Below, one piece after another: positions 49,321-61,300 of a stretch of DNA of 64,000 bases (its first letter is position 1; the number at the start of each line of letters is the position of its first letter). The position numbers were made by a program, and so were the translations under genes. The notes under the pieces are model-generated. The model made no database searches. It was not told where the DNA came from and saw nothing but the letters and a program-made list of their open reading frames with translations. The DNA is from Cryptomeria japonica (Eukaryota; Streptophyta; Pinopsida; Cupressales; Cupressaceae), in the NCBI RefSeq assembly GCF_030272615.1, contig NC_081414.1, positions 914,757,648-914,821,647 of the forward strand, written 5' to 3'.

Positions 49321-50099
49321 ATGGTGTGCCAAAACAGGCCCTTAAATGGCAATGAAATTTTAGAAAAATCAGAGTTATGCAACTTGACATGAAAATTTGA
49401 ATAAGTTGTGAACATTATTTTAAAAATATGTAAGAAGAGAATATATAGAAAATTGAATGTAGTTTATAAGCTGCTAGTTGTTTTTTGGAAAAAAAAAATC
49501 CTATTTGATGAAAGTTTCAAATTTCAATGCAGTGGTACTAAAATTTCAGGAAAAAAATAAGAAGTAGACGTATATCTGACCACCCTAATTATAATCAAAT
49601 ATTAATATTTTTTTATAATATTTATAATATAAGTATTAGACTCATGTCCGGATGTGACACATATTTTTTTTTAATTTTTTATGCATTAAATAATTATTTA
49701 TGATTTTTTTACTACAGCTTTTCAGAAATTCAGAAACTCCTACGTTTGACCACCTTAACTTGGTCAAAACCTTATGAAATTTAATTTTTTTTAATTTTTC
49801 CCTATAGTGGACGAAGCATAGGATGTGACGCATGTTTCGGTTTCAAAAAATGTTATACCGTTTGAAAGTTATGAGTGTTTTTCAATCAGTATATCAATCA
49901 GGACTATTGTCAGAATTCAATTAGAAAATAAATAATAATTATTTACTAAAGTCGAAATAAGACAAGCCTTATATTGTTGGAAAGCTAGGAACATCCTTAA
50001 AAAACTCTTTTCATTTTATCAATTTTGGCTACAAAAAAAGTCGTCAGCCACCAGTGTAAAGTCTGGAAAATCAAGGAATACTGAAAAACACGTTTTTTC
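49321..50099. other. AT-rich sequence with an internal imperfect duplication
   Basis: The phrases gtagacgtatatctgaccaccctaa...ccggatgtgacacat (49564-49660) and cctacgtttgaccaccttaa...aggatgtgacgcat (49739-49833) are diverged direct repeats about 175 bp apart. No gene. It may belong to the fold-back-like element that follows. Confidence 0.4.
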
Positions 50100-50159
50100 A
50101 GTTGACTTTCCAGGCTTGTCACTTCCAAGCCTAATACCAAAGCATTCCCAAGCTGAAAT

Positions 50160-50505
50160 TTGAAATTTGAGTACAAAAATTTGCGGTCCCCAAAGAATTT
50201 CCCTTTGCTGCCATTTATGAAGTAAACTGCCACATGGCAGAAATCCGATATCCGATTAAATTGGATATCGGATTTTATTGGTTATATTTTAGAGAGAGAG
50301 AGAGAGAAGGAGAGGGAGAGAGGGAGAAAGAGAGAGAGAGAGAGAGAGGAGGAGAGGGAGAGAGAGAGAGAGCTCAAAAATTTGCGGTCCCCCAAAGAAT
50401 TTCCCTTTGCTGCCATTTATGAAGTAAACTACCACATGGTTATAAATCCGATATCCGATTAAATCGGATATCAGATTTTATTGGTTATATTTTAGAGAGA
50501 GAGAG
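50160..50505 (+). repeat. Duplicated left end with a hairpin
   Basis: About 130 bp (aaaatttgcggtcccc..aaagaatttccctttgctgccatttatgaagtaaact.ccacatgg...) occurs twice, at 50175-50310 and 50373-50507, separated by a GA tract. Each copy holds the palindrome ATCCGATATCC..GGATATCGGAT (50243-50273; second copy 50448-50477). Confidence 0.8.
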
Positions 50506-50551
50506 AAGGAGGAGGGAGACGAGGGAGAAAGAGAGAGAGAGAGAGAGAGAG

Positions 50552-50586
<35 letters not shown>

Positions 50587-50730
50587 GGAGGAGGAGGAGG
50601 AGGGGAGGAGAGGGAGAGACAGACAGAGAGACACACAGAGATAGAGAGACAAAGACAGACAGAGAGAGAAGGAGAGAGAGAGAGAGAGAGAGAGAGATGA
50701 GAAGAGAGAGAGAGAGAGAGAGAGAGGGGG

Positions 50731-50761
<31 letters not shown>

Positions 50762-50850
50762 GGAGGGAGAGAGAGAGAGGAGGGAGGGAGAGAGAGAGAG
50801 AGAGAGAGAGGAAGGAGAGGGAGAGGGAGAGAGAGAGAGAGCATAGGACC
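50293..50850 (+). repeat. GA-rich microsatellite
   Basis: (GA)n runs with GGA and CAGA interruptions at 50293-50371 and again at 50494-50850. The minus-strand reading is long because CTCTCT codes only Ser-Leu. Confidence 0.9.
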
Positions 50851-53006
50851 CCTTAGGACACAATATGACCCAAAGCGACCCAATATGGTGTCATTAGGGG
50901 TCATATGGTGTCCTAAGAGGTCATAAGGGTTCATGGGACACCATATGACCCCTATGGACAACATATGACCCCTAACGACACCATCAGACCCCTTAAGACA
51001 CCAAATCATGTCAGTAAGGGTCATATTGTGTCCTACGACCCTGTAAGACACAATATGACCCCTAATGTTATGATTTGGTGTCTTAAGGGGTCGATTGGTG
51101 TCATTAGGGGCCATATGGTGTCTTGTGACACCATAAGACCCCTTAAGACACCAAATTGTGTCGTTAGGGGTCATATTGTGTCCCTACGACCCCATAAGAC
51201 ACAATATGACCCCTAACGACATGATTTGTTGTCTTAAGGGGTCATATGGTGTCATATGGAGTCCCATGAACCCTTATGACCTCTTAGGACACCATATAAC
51301 CCTGAGTGACACCATATTGGGTCGCTTTGGGGTCATATTGTGTCCTAAGGGGTCATATTGTGTCCTTAAAGGGTCCTATGGTGTCCCCAAGACACCATAT
51401 GACCCCTATGGACACCATATGACCCCTAACGACACCAAATCATGTCATTAGGGGTCATATTGTGTCCTTACGACCCCGTAAGACACAATATGACCCCTAA
51501 TGACATGATTTGGTGTCTTAAGGGGTCCTATGGTGTCCCTTAAGACACCAAATCATGTCGTTAGGGGGTCATATTTACACCATAGGACCCCTTAAGACAC
51601 AATATGACCCCTTAGGACACAACAATATGGTGTCATTAGGGATCATATGGTGTCCTAAGAGGTCATAAGGGTTCATGGGACACCATATGACCCCTAATGA
51701 CACCATAGGACCCCTTAAGACACCAAATCATGTCGTTAGGGGTCATAATGTGTCCTACGACCCCGGAAGACACAATATGACCCCTACGACATGATTTGGT
51801 GTCTTAAGGGTCCTATGGTGTCATATGGTGTCCCATGAACCCTTATGACCTCTTAGGACACCATTATAACCCCTAGTGACACCATATTAGGTCGCTTTGG
51901 GTCATATTGTGTCCTAAGGGGGTCATATTGTGTCTTAAAGGGTCCTATGGTGTCCCAAGACACATATGACCCCTATGGACACCATATGACCCCTAACGAC
52001 ACCAAATCATGTCATTAGGGGGTCATATTGTGTCCTATGACCCCGTAAGACATAATATGACCCCTAATGACATGATTTGGTGTCTTAAGGGGTCCTATGG
52101 TGTCCCTTAAGACACCAAATCATGTCATATAGGGGTCATATTTACACCCATAGGACCCCTTAAGACACAATATGACCCCTTAGGACACAACAATATGGTG
52201 TCATTAGGGGTCATATGGTGTCCTAAGAGGTCATAAGGGTTCATGGGACACCATATGACCCCTAACGACACCATAGGACCCCTTAGACCAAATCATGTCG
52301 TTAGGGGTCATATTGTGTCCTACGACCCCGTAAGACACAATATGACCCCTAACGACATGATTTGGTGTCTTAAGGGGTCCTATGGTGTCATATGGTGTCC
52401 CATGAACCCTTATGACCTCTTAGGACACCATATGACCCCTAGTGACACCATATTGGGTCGCTTTGGGTCATATTGTGTCCTAAGGGGGTCATATTATGTC
52501 TTAAGGGGTCCTATGGTGTCCCAAGACACCATATGACCCCTATGAACACCATATGACCCCTAAACACCAAATCATGTCGTTAGGGGTCATATTGTGTCCC
52601 TACGACCCTGTAAGACACAATATGACCCCTAATGACATGATTTGGTGTCTTAAGGGGCCCTATGGTGTCGTTAGGGGTCATATGGTGTCTTGTGACACCA
52701 TAGGACCCCTTAAGACACTAAACCATGTCGTTAGGGGTCATATTTACACCATAGGACCCCTTAAGACATAATATGACCCCTTAGGACACAACAATATGGT
52801 GTCATTAGGGGTTATATGGTGTCCTAAGAGGTCATAAGGGTTCATGGGACACCCATATGACCCCTATGGGACACCATATGACCCCTAACAACACCATAGG
52901 ACCCCTTAAGACACCAAATCATGTTGTGAGGGGTCATATTGTGTCCTAAAACCCCGTAAGACACAATATGACCCCTAATGACATGATTGGTGTCATATGG
53001 TGTCTT
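50850..53006. repeat. Palindromic minisatellite with higher-order structure
   Basis: Built from ~17-25-bp modules such as GACACCATATGACCCC, GACACAATATGACCCC, GACACCAAATCATGTC and CCTTAAGACACC, in both orientations. Larger blocks recur: the landmark atatggtgtcatta...ttcatgggacacc starts at 50883, 51624, 52193 and 52794 (steps 741, 569, 601). A hairpin loop with tacgacccc.taaga recurs eight times at steps mostly near 280-290. The open frames across it reflect low-complexity composition, not genes. Confidence 0.85.
52267..52389. repeat. Best example of the recurring hairpin
   Basis: Arms 52267-52319 and 52334-52389 pair almost perfectly around a 14-base loop (ctacgaccccgtaa). The inner 35 or so bases pair without visible mismatch and the outer part with a short gap. 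Equivalent hairpins centre near 51038, 51187, 51474, 51758, 52040, 52605 and 52950. Confidence 0.85.

Positions 53007-53049
<43 letters not shown>
53007..53049 (+). repeat. CT microsatellite
   Basis: (CT)n of about 40 bp directly before TGCCATGTGGCA. It is the mirror image of the GA tract next to the left inverted end. Confidence 0.9.
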
Positions 53050-53052
<3 letters not shown>

Positions 53053-53159
53053 ATGTGGCAATTTAGTTCATAAATGGCAGCAACAGTTCATAAATGGTAG
53101 CTATGGGAATTTTTTTGGGGGGACCACATGTTTTGGAAGTTTTCTTTTGTGTTTAGACT

Positions 53160-54160
53160 TCCAAATGACCAAGTTGGAGTGTATAGAGAAAGAGATAGAG
53201 AATGTCGTAGGAGGAGAAGACAAGGTATGTTAAATATTGCTAATGTTACTTCAACTGAAGAGGATATTGAAATTGAAAATGTGCCACAAGTTATTGAAAA
53301 TGAAAATGTAAATTTGAAAGTGAAAATATTGAAAATTTTGAAAATGTTGAAAGTGATAATGAAAATGCTCAAAATGTGGAAAATTTTGACATAGGAGGTG
53401 AAAATGTGGAAAACTTTAACATTGAAGGTGGAATTGCCTCACCAAGTGAACCATATGTAACACCTAATTACTTAGAAATGAAGACCCTCTCATGGATGAA
53501 AGACAAATTCCAAATCCAAGACCTTCAAGAACCCTAAAATGGTTATTTGAAATCGATGAGAACATTATTGCGAGTATTGAAGGCAAGAGGTCAACAAGAA
53601 CCGTTCAGTTGTGGGCTACAAAACTTTTCAACCAAAAATTTTAGCAATAAGACATTGAACCGAGCAATGCCAACTCTTTGTTCAATTGCTCAAGATGATA
53701 AAGATGAGACCATTGCTAAAGAAATTGAAGATTTCGTATGAACAAGAAGACGGAGAGAAATTCTATTAATGCAAAAAAATCTATTTGACGCTCTCAATTC
53801 TATTGGAAAGAATACCAAAGAAAGAGATAAGAGAGCCGCTCAAAGAGTGATTACAACCTCCTTAGTAAGCCATCAATTGAGGAAGGCTCGTCAAATGAGA
53901 CAAACTTGTGTTGATTTTAACTTAAACCATAAAACTTTGGATAGAGCCACTTGCACGAAGACAAAGACTTGACAATCCACTTCAACAAGATACATGGGCA
54001 TTTGTGTGGAGGCTTCCACGTGTTGATAGAAAGTTGACTGACAATAAGAAGGAAGAGATTCAACAATTTTGGCACTCTAATTCTAGAGTGTCACCCAATG
54101 TAAAGGAATATAATTCGAAGGGACATATTTTTATGGTATATAATCCCACCTTTTCATTTA
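53160..54160 (+). pseudogene. Decayed, transposon-like coding region of unknown family
   Basis: Coding-like sequence in changing frames: an acidic, Asn/Glu-rich part (53240-53440), then RPSRTLKWLFEIDENIIASI (about 53519), RAAQRVITTSLVSHQLRKARQM (about 53837) and DTWAFVWRLPRVDRKL followed by FWHSNSRVSPNVKEY (about 53992-54110). The FW..N.RVSPN wording reminds me of uncharacterised transposon-borne proteins, from memory and unproved. A further Cys-rich fragment (CGSCCVYYHED) at about 54334 may belong to it. Several frame changes and stops make it a pseudogene. It begins at the right inverted end of the fold-back-like element, so the two may be one unit. Confidence 0.5.
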
Positions 54161-55339
54161 TTATCATGCATTTCAGTTGAAGTGATTGTCATAAATCCTT
54201 TATGTTCATCCATGCATTTTATGTGTAGACTAACAATTCTTAAAAATGCAGGTTCATGCTAGATCATTCATCATTGACAAGACCCTCTCTTGGTGATGGT
54301 ACATATTCCTTTGTGCATTAATGAGATTAAATTGTGGGTCTTGTTGTGTTTATTATCATGAAGATGATTCAAATGCATGTGGCCAGGACCACATCTGCAG
54401 TGGATCAAGTTGTCATGACATATGATCTATTGAATCAAACATTTGACATTGATGGTCAAGGTGGTCTGTTGAATCAAACATTTCACATTTGACATTTGTT
54501 AATGTCAGGGCTTCAACATCAACACCTACTATCAAGGTGGTCATCGAACTTTCACTCAGGTAACCTTGTCTATTTTTATTCATTAATGGTTTATAAAAAT
54601 AAAGTCAGTTAGATTTTGGCAATTGAATAACATTGTTTCATTTTCAGACTGCTGACATCAGATGCACCTAGTATTCTCTCCACAATGGAGCATGGTGTTC
54701 TCTAGCAGTAGCATCTTTGATGCTTTTGACAGTGGTATGAGTCAGATTAGTAAATTTCTATTTGATGCTTCCCACAAGGCTTTGCAACTTCAGATTGTGA
54801 GTGTGTCCCTATTACAAATGAATTGTACTTTAATCGACATAGATGGTCCTATGATGGCTTTTTTGTAAGACTATATGGTTTTATACCATATATAGTACTT
54901 TAATCGACATATAACAATATCCAAGTGGTGGTTGGCATGAGCTTGAATATGGTAAGTTGTATGCATCTTGAAGTTGAATATGATATGTTGTATACATCTT
55001 GAAGTTGAAATTTGATTAGACTTTGTCAGCATTTGATGAATCATAAATGTCATTTCATTATTAATCTTGTGAGTATGAGGGTGTAGGAATAAATATCAAT
55101 TACTTTGAAAGTCATGGATGGTTGTCCTGATATGATAACCACCACATGGTTGTGCCTTATGAAGAAAAGCTGAACAGATAATAACTAATTGAGAACATCA
55201 ATTCAAATCCATAATATAGAAGATACTAATAATAGATCTTTGTATATTTATTTTTTCTAATAATGAAATAGGTACAACTGTATTGAGATAAAATGAAGCT
55301 TTTCTCTCATATGAAGCTTTTCTCTCTGATGTCACATGC
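54161..55339. other. Intergenic sequence
   Basis: No clear gene. The part to 54560 may be the degenerate tail or introns of the pseudogene before it. A short phrase (gtatgcatcttgaagttgaat..) is duplicated in tandem at 54958-55012. Confidence 0.4.
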
Positions 55340-56361
55340 GTAGGGTATGACCTCGAGCGTTCGATCGAGTGGGGGGGGCAAAACAAGAGCATGCGTAGGG
55401 TAATAATGCCTAATTGGACATGTCGGAGCCGACGGTTCGTCATCGCGATGAGAAGAACGAGAAATCAGCCACGCGACAACATTCCATTGAGTGAGACTGT
55501 CGATTTTTTTGCCAACCAAAAAATTGCTGCCCTAATAAAACCGTAGGGTAACTTGAAAACTGAGATAGGCTTTTGTAGGGACCTCTCTCGTGGCTCCGTA
55601 GGTTTAAATGGATCATTCACAGGTGCCATGAATTCTAAGTTAGGGCCTATCAAAGTTTGATAATTTTGAGCATTTAGGGCGCTCAAGGGACGATGCTGGT
55701 AGGGTATGACCCCGAGCGTTCGATTGAGTGGGGGGGCAAAACAGGAGCATGCGTAGGGTAATAATGCCTAATTGGACATGTCAGAGCCGACGGTTCGTCA
55801 TTGCGACGAGCAGAACGAGAAATCGGCCACGCAACAACATTCCATTGAGTGAGACTGACAATTTTTTTGCTAACCGAAAAATTGCTGCCCTAATAAAACC
55901 GTAGGGCAACTTGAAAACTGACATAGGCTTTTGTAGGGACCTCTCTTGTGGCCCCGTAGGTTCAAACGGATCATTCGTAGGTGCCACAGATTCTGAGTTA
56001 GGGCCTGTCAAAGTTTGACAATTTTGAGCACTTAGGGTGCTCAAGGGATGACGTCGGTAGGGTATGACCCTGAGCGTTTCAATCGAGTGGGGGTGAAAAA
56101 TAGGAGCATGCGTAGGGTAATAATGCCTAACTGGACATGTCAGAGTCGACGGTTCGTCATCGCGACGAGCAGAACGAGAAATCGGCCACGCGACAACATT
56201 CCATTGAGTGAGACTGACGATTTTTTTTGCCAACTGAAAAATTGCTGCCCTAATAAAACCGTAGGGCAACTTGAAAAACCGAGATAGGCTTTTGTAGGGA
56301 CCTATCTCGTGGCCCTGTAGGTTCAAACAGATCATTCATAGGTGCCACGAATTTCCGAGTT
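55340..56361. repeat. CpG-rich satellite, 358-359-bp unit, at least 2.8 copies
   Basis: Units start at 55340, 55699 and 56057 (gtagggtatgacc...), giving periods of 359 and 358, and are very similar. Each has a run of CpG sites (cgagcgttcgat, gccgacggttcgtcatcgcgacgag, ccacgcgac) unlike the AT-rich, CpG-poor surroundings. The third unit runs into the run of Ns, so the true copy number is unknown. The long minus-strand frames are not conserved in phase, since 358 and 359 are not multiples of three, and are not taken as genes. I do not recognise it as rDNA. Confidence 0.88.
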
Positions 56362-56861
56362 NNNNNNNNNNNNNNNNNNNNNNNNNNNNNNNNNNNNNNN
56401 NNNNNNNNNNNNNNNNNNNNNNNNNNNNNNNNNNNNNNNNNNNNNNNNNNNNNNNNNNNNNNNNNNNNNNNNNNNNNNNNNNNNNNNNNNNNNNNNNNNN
56501 NNNNNNNNNNNNNNNNNNNNNNNNNNNNNNNNNNNNNNNNNNNNNNNNNNNNNNNNNNNNNNNNNNNNNNNNNNNNNNNNNNNNNNNNNNNNNNNNNNNN
56601 NNNNNNNNNNNNNNNNNNNNNNNNNNNNNNNNNNNNNNNNNNNNNNNNNNNNNNNNNNNNNNNNNNNNNNNNNNNNNNNNNNNNNNNNNNNNNNNNNNNN
56701 NNNNNNNNNNNNNNNNNNNNNNNNNNNNNNNNNNNNNNNNNNNNNNNNNNNNNNNNNNNNNNNNNNNNNNNNNNNNNNNNNNNNNNNNNNNNNNNNNNNN
56801 NNNNNNNNNNNNNNNNNNNNNNNNNNNNNNNNNNNNNNNNNNNNNNNNNNNNNNNNNNNNN
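56362..56861. other. Assembly gap (500 N)
   Basis: Exactly 500 unresolved bases, a conventional placeholder length, at the edge of the satellite array. The array is probably longer than shown. Confidence 0.98.
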
Positions 56862-58328
56862 TTCAAACACCATTTGAAGATAGAAAATATTACCAAAACA
56901 CAAAATACAAAACAAAGGACAACATTTGATATTTTACTATCTTTATTTTAACTTGTAGTTTACATATTGAACTTTTATTTATGCGGTTGGCTTCTATCAA
57001 TTAAGTGCGTCATTTTCTCTCAATAGTTATAATGATTATATTCTAATGATATCTAATATACATTTTATATAAACTAAGAAAACTTACAATGCAATGTTAA
57101 GTTTATTTTGTCAATAAATAGCGTTACTAAAAAATAGATTATAGATGTCTAATATTTAAATATCTCTTTTAATTTTATACTTTAAATACATGTTATTTTA
57201 TAAATATTGATATTATTCTTAACAAAATAACTTTTCTCCAAAATTGTTTTATAAATTTTAAAATATACTTATCAATCTTTGGTAATAACTATACCCGCAT
57301 AACAATTCTCTTTGATTAACTCTATTATATCATATTTTTGTTTTTTGTTGTACTAAGTTGCACCCATGTACATGAGTCTAGACCTAGCCATGTATAAGTT
57401 ATTAACCATTGAATTTGATTATTTCGTTCATGGTCTAGTTGCATTCCAAATATTCTATATTATTACAAAAACATTGCATGAAACATGCAAAATGGAAAGG
57501 ATATAGTAAGATTAGTTATTATTTTTTCATTAGAGAAATTGCAATATAAATTTATACTATTATACTAAATCTTTAATAGATTATATTTATCTAATACTTA
57601 CACATCAATATACTTTAAGTATATATTATTTTAAAAAATTATTAAAGAAAATCCTACTTGTGCATAAAATAATATTTAATATAAATAAATCAGCAAAATT
57701 ATTATCGAAAATCAGCAAAATTATTATCGAAAATCTAATATACTAAACAATCTTTTTTTCGAATGATTATAATGATAAAAAAAAAAAAAAAAAAATATAA
57801 TTAATATTAGACTGGAAGTATTACAATTTATAATGTGATACTGAGATTAACAACTTCTACAAATGACTCGATTGGTTCTTAAACTAACTCTTATAATAAT
57901 AGATCTTACAACTGATATGTGACTGAGTCAACTGAAATAGGTGACCTAGTTTATTCATTATTCGCAACAATTCTCTTTGATTAACTCTGTTATACCATAC
58001 TTTTTTTTTTCTTGTTGTATGAAGTGGCACACATGCACATGCTTCGAGACATAGCCATATATAAGTTATCGACCATTAAATTTCACTATTTTGTTCACGT
58101 TCTAATTGCATTTCAAATATTCTATGTTAGGAAAACATTGCATGAAACATCGAAAATGGAAAGGAGAAGGTAAGATTAATTATTGTTTATTCATCATTCA
58201 ATATATAAGTACTTATTCCAAGATCCTCCATAAGACGCTGAATTTGGCACCCTTAACGCTTCACTTCTTACATACAAGGAGGTAAACCATTAATTTATAA
58301 ACTAAGGTAGTGCCATGGCTTTGATACG
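56862..58328. repeat. 3' flank of the laccase gene with a ~665-bp-spaced direct repeat
   Basis: Very AT-rich. A ~240-bp segment (caacaattctctttgattaactct...aacattgcatgaaacat...) occurs at about 57300-57540 and again at 57965-58195 with moderate divergence. A poly(A) run lies at 57778. No gene seen. Confidence 0.6.
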
Positions 58329-61300
58329 TTAGCATTTGAGAAGGTCAGGAGGAGGGGGATCCAAACTCTCCAAACGGTTAGCACCATTCTTCACCAGAAA
58401 GACCATATTCAATCCCCAAGTGAAATGGTCATCAAAGTGACAATGAACAAACCAAACACCTGCACAAATAGTAATAAACTCACTCCTTAAGTAACAATTT
58501 CAAGTCACAGTAAGTATACTATCAGAGAATTGAAGTTCGTATGTTTTTTACCTGGATTATTAGCTTTGAACCTGATAGCAACCCAACCATTCACAGGAAC
58601 CCCCACAGTATTACGTTGTGGTGGGTCAATCAAATTAAATGTGAGTGGATCTGTTTGAGCATTATAGTTACCAAAACCCTCTCCCACCACATAAAAATGA
58701 TAACCATGAACATGCATTGGATGGTTATCTGACTGGAAAATATTCGTTCCCTGGAACACCACCTCAACTGCATCATTGTAATTCAACACCTTCACTTTTG
58801 TACCAGAAACAGGCGCCCAAAGACTTTTGGGCACGTCCCCAGTATAATTAAATACAAGAGGCGGATTTGAAGGAAAATCTGTACTAAAGACATCATTAAT
58901 ACCGAAGTAATATGATTGAAGGATAGAAATATCTGGCAGAACAAAAGATACATTGTTCATACTGGCCGTGATTCTGGTATTATTAGGGCCACCACAGGTC
59001 GACCCAGTTGGACATGGAAGCAAACCGAGACCCACAGTTATGAAGAGTCTCTCATCTATGCACTGTGGAACCTCCACCGGGTAATCCGGTGAAACTAAGC
59101 TTCGCAATGCCCGGCTAAAAGTTGTCACAGTTTCAGTGTCATTGTATAGTGGAAGGTTCGGAAGGATTGGATTGGCATACCACTGAAAGTCGTCGTAGCT
59201 TAAAATGGCGGTTGTTGTGGTGTTATCAAAGTAACCCTCTGCTTGCGTTGTGTATTTCCTTGCAGCCATGTAGTACTTTCCTGCCCATTGATTTGCTGTG
59301 AGTAGAATATCTGTCGATTGCCCTGGTGCAATGAACACTACTTCTGTTGTGTATGGCTTTGTGTAGGTGGCATCAACAGCTACCACTGTCAAATTGTGTG
59401 CTGCTATCTTGAAAAACAGGTGACTGTTTACTGCAGCATTCACAATGCGCAGAAGGTAGGTTTTTCCCTGCTGTACATATAACTGGAATGTTTCTGCATT
59501 CCGGAGGTTTTTTATTTAATTAACTAATGTTGCTTGTCTAATGGTTAATCTTAAACTTGCTTTTGTGAAGAAAGGAATTAGTACCTGAGCTTGAGCAGGG
59601 ATAAAGGTCTCCTGGTTGTCCATTGATAGTGAAAGCATCGGAGATATTTGGCGCAGCTCCTGTGAGATTTGCTTTATATTCAACCGTGATGGGATCATTG
59701 TTCCACCATTCTCCTGCCCAATGAAAGTGAAACCCACATTTATTTTTTAAACATATATTATATGGGTTTATCAAAATTATCAAAGTAGAACAAATATATT
59801 ATCAAAAAGTAGCTTGTAAAATAAAAATAAAATTGAATTAAATTTTTATTGGAAAAATAGATATATTTAAGATATTTATATTAATTTTGTAGACATATCT
59901 ATTTAGGAAAAGATATTTATTCTTTTAAATGATTGAAAATTTATCTCTCATAAAACTAGATAATGTAAATAACACATGCACTAAAAGGGTATAAAAATAT
60001 TTAACATTGTCTGTTCTAATTTATGACTTGTCATAGAATGGAAGTCTATCTTTAGAAACTTATAAAATTTCTTTATGTCCTACTCAATATTTAAAATATT
60101 TAATATTTTCTGTTCTAATTTATGACTTGTCATAGAATGGAAGTCTATCTTTAGAAACTTATAAAATTTATGTATGTCCTACTCAATATTTACTATTTGT
60201 AATATGAAGTGTAAGATGACAGTTATGATATTTTAAGAAGTGTGTAAGAACATGATGTATGTAAAATGTGTAAGAGATTCTATGACATGTGTAAGAATAT
60301 TGAAATACAAGGTATATAAAAATTTAATTGAAGAATCTTTCATTGACTTTTTTCTAATAAGTGTGTAAGAAATAGAAACATAAGTATGAATACAAAGACA
60401 TTGATAGTTTGTAAATTATATAATTAGTTTTCAATAAAAAATTTCAGAAATCAAAGATCCATCCTCTTTCTGTTATTGTATTAAAACCATGCACATCACC
60501 TTAAACAGTCACATACACAATTCAACTAAACTTTCAATGAATTTATTCAATGACATTTAAATCTTAGTTAATAGTATCTTGCCTGTGGTTGGAGTATATT
60601 ACCTAGCACGATGGGAACCTCAGCATGAGGCTCTGGAAAGGGATACCAGTTGCCTTCCATAGGATATATGACTAGTGCACCATGAACTGTTGCACGGAGC
60701 CATGAAATATGAGCATGCCACCACAACGTTCCTTCCTGTTCAATAATGCTGAATTGGTATGTGAAACTCCCACCCGATCGAATGGGGCACTGTGTAATAT
60801 AAGCCGGACCATCAGCCCACGCAGTACGAATCTGTCTCACTCCATGCCTAAACATATTTCAGAATGAGTATTGTATCGCAAATTCCATTTATAGTCTCAA
60901 AATTCTATATTAATTTTTTAAAAGGTTTAAGAAACAGGATCTACCAGTGCATGGTTGCATTATACTTGGCTTTGTTATAAACTTCAATAATCAGAGTGTC
61001 GCCATTATGGACGTACAGAGTCGGCCCTGGTAGATGTCCATTAACTGTGATTATGTTACGCGTCTCACATAACCTCGTAACAGGAGTCTCCTCAATCTGT
61101 GCAATTTCAAAACAGAAAGAAATTTATTCTTGATCGTTAAGCCAAAAACTTCAAAAGAACTCTAGCATGAAAACATATTTAGAAAATATGAAATTGTTTC
61201 TAAAAGATGTTTAATCCTCTGAGCCTGCCTTGGCAAATGGCAACCTTATTATAGTGCTATTGCTATATGAACAATCTTCTATAACTCAACCCTGATACTG

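Larger units (their letters stand above)
50100..53190. mobile_element. Fold-back-like element: inverted ends, GA/CT tracts, hairpin minisatellite core
   Basis: The left end (50100-50292) and right end (53050-53190) are imperfect inverted repeats. Shared wording, read inward, is TCA(C/T)TT..AAG(C/T)CTAA..CAAA, then GGTCCCC, AATT(T)CCC, CCATTTATGAA and TGCCACATGGCA. Just inside the left end are long GA tracts. Just inside the right end is a CT tract, the mirror of the GA tracts. The ~2.2-kb core is a minisatellite of inverted units. No transposase is encoded inside. Long inverted ends with tandem repeats inward are the layout of Foldback-type and some long-TIR Mutator-like elements. Family membership is inference, and no target duplication was fixed. 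Confidence 0.6.

Noticed and set aside
50485-51174. 229-residue minus-strand open frame
   Set aside because: It is a read-through of the GA/CT microsatellite (Ser-Leu repeats) into the minisatellite. It is low complexity with no domain.
55781-56335. 184-residue minus-strand open frame in the satellite
   Set aside because: The satellite period (358-359 bp) is not a multiple of three, so the frame changes in each unit. No family resemblance.
56250-56929. Long open frames across 56362-56861
   Set aside because: They consist almost wholly of the 500-N gap.
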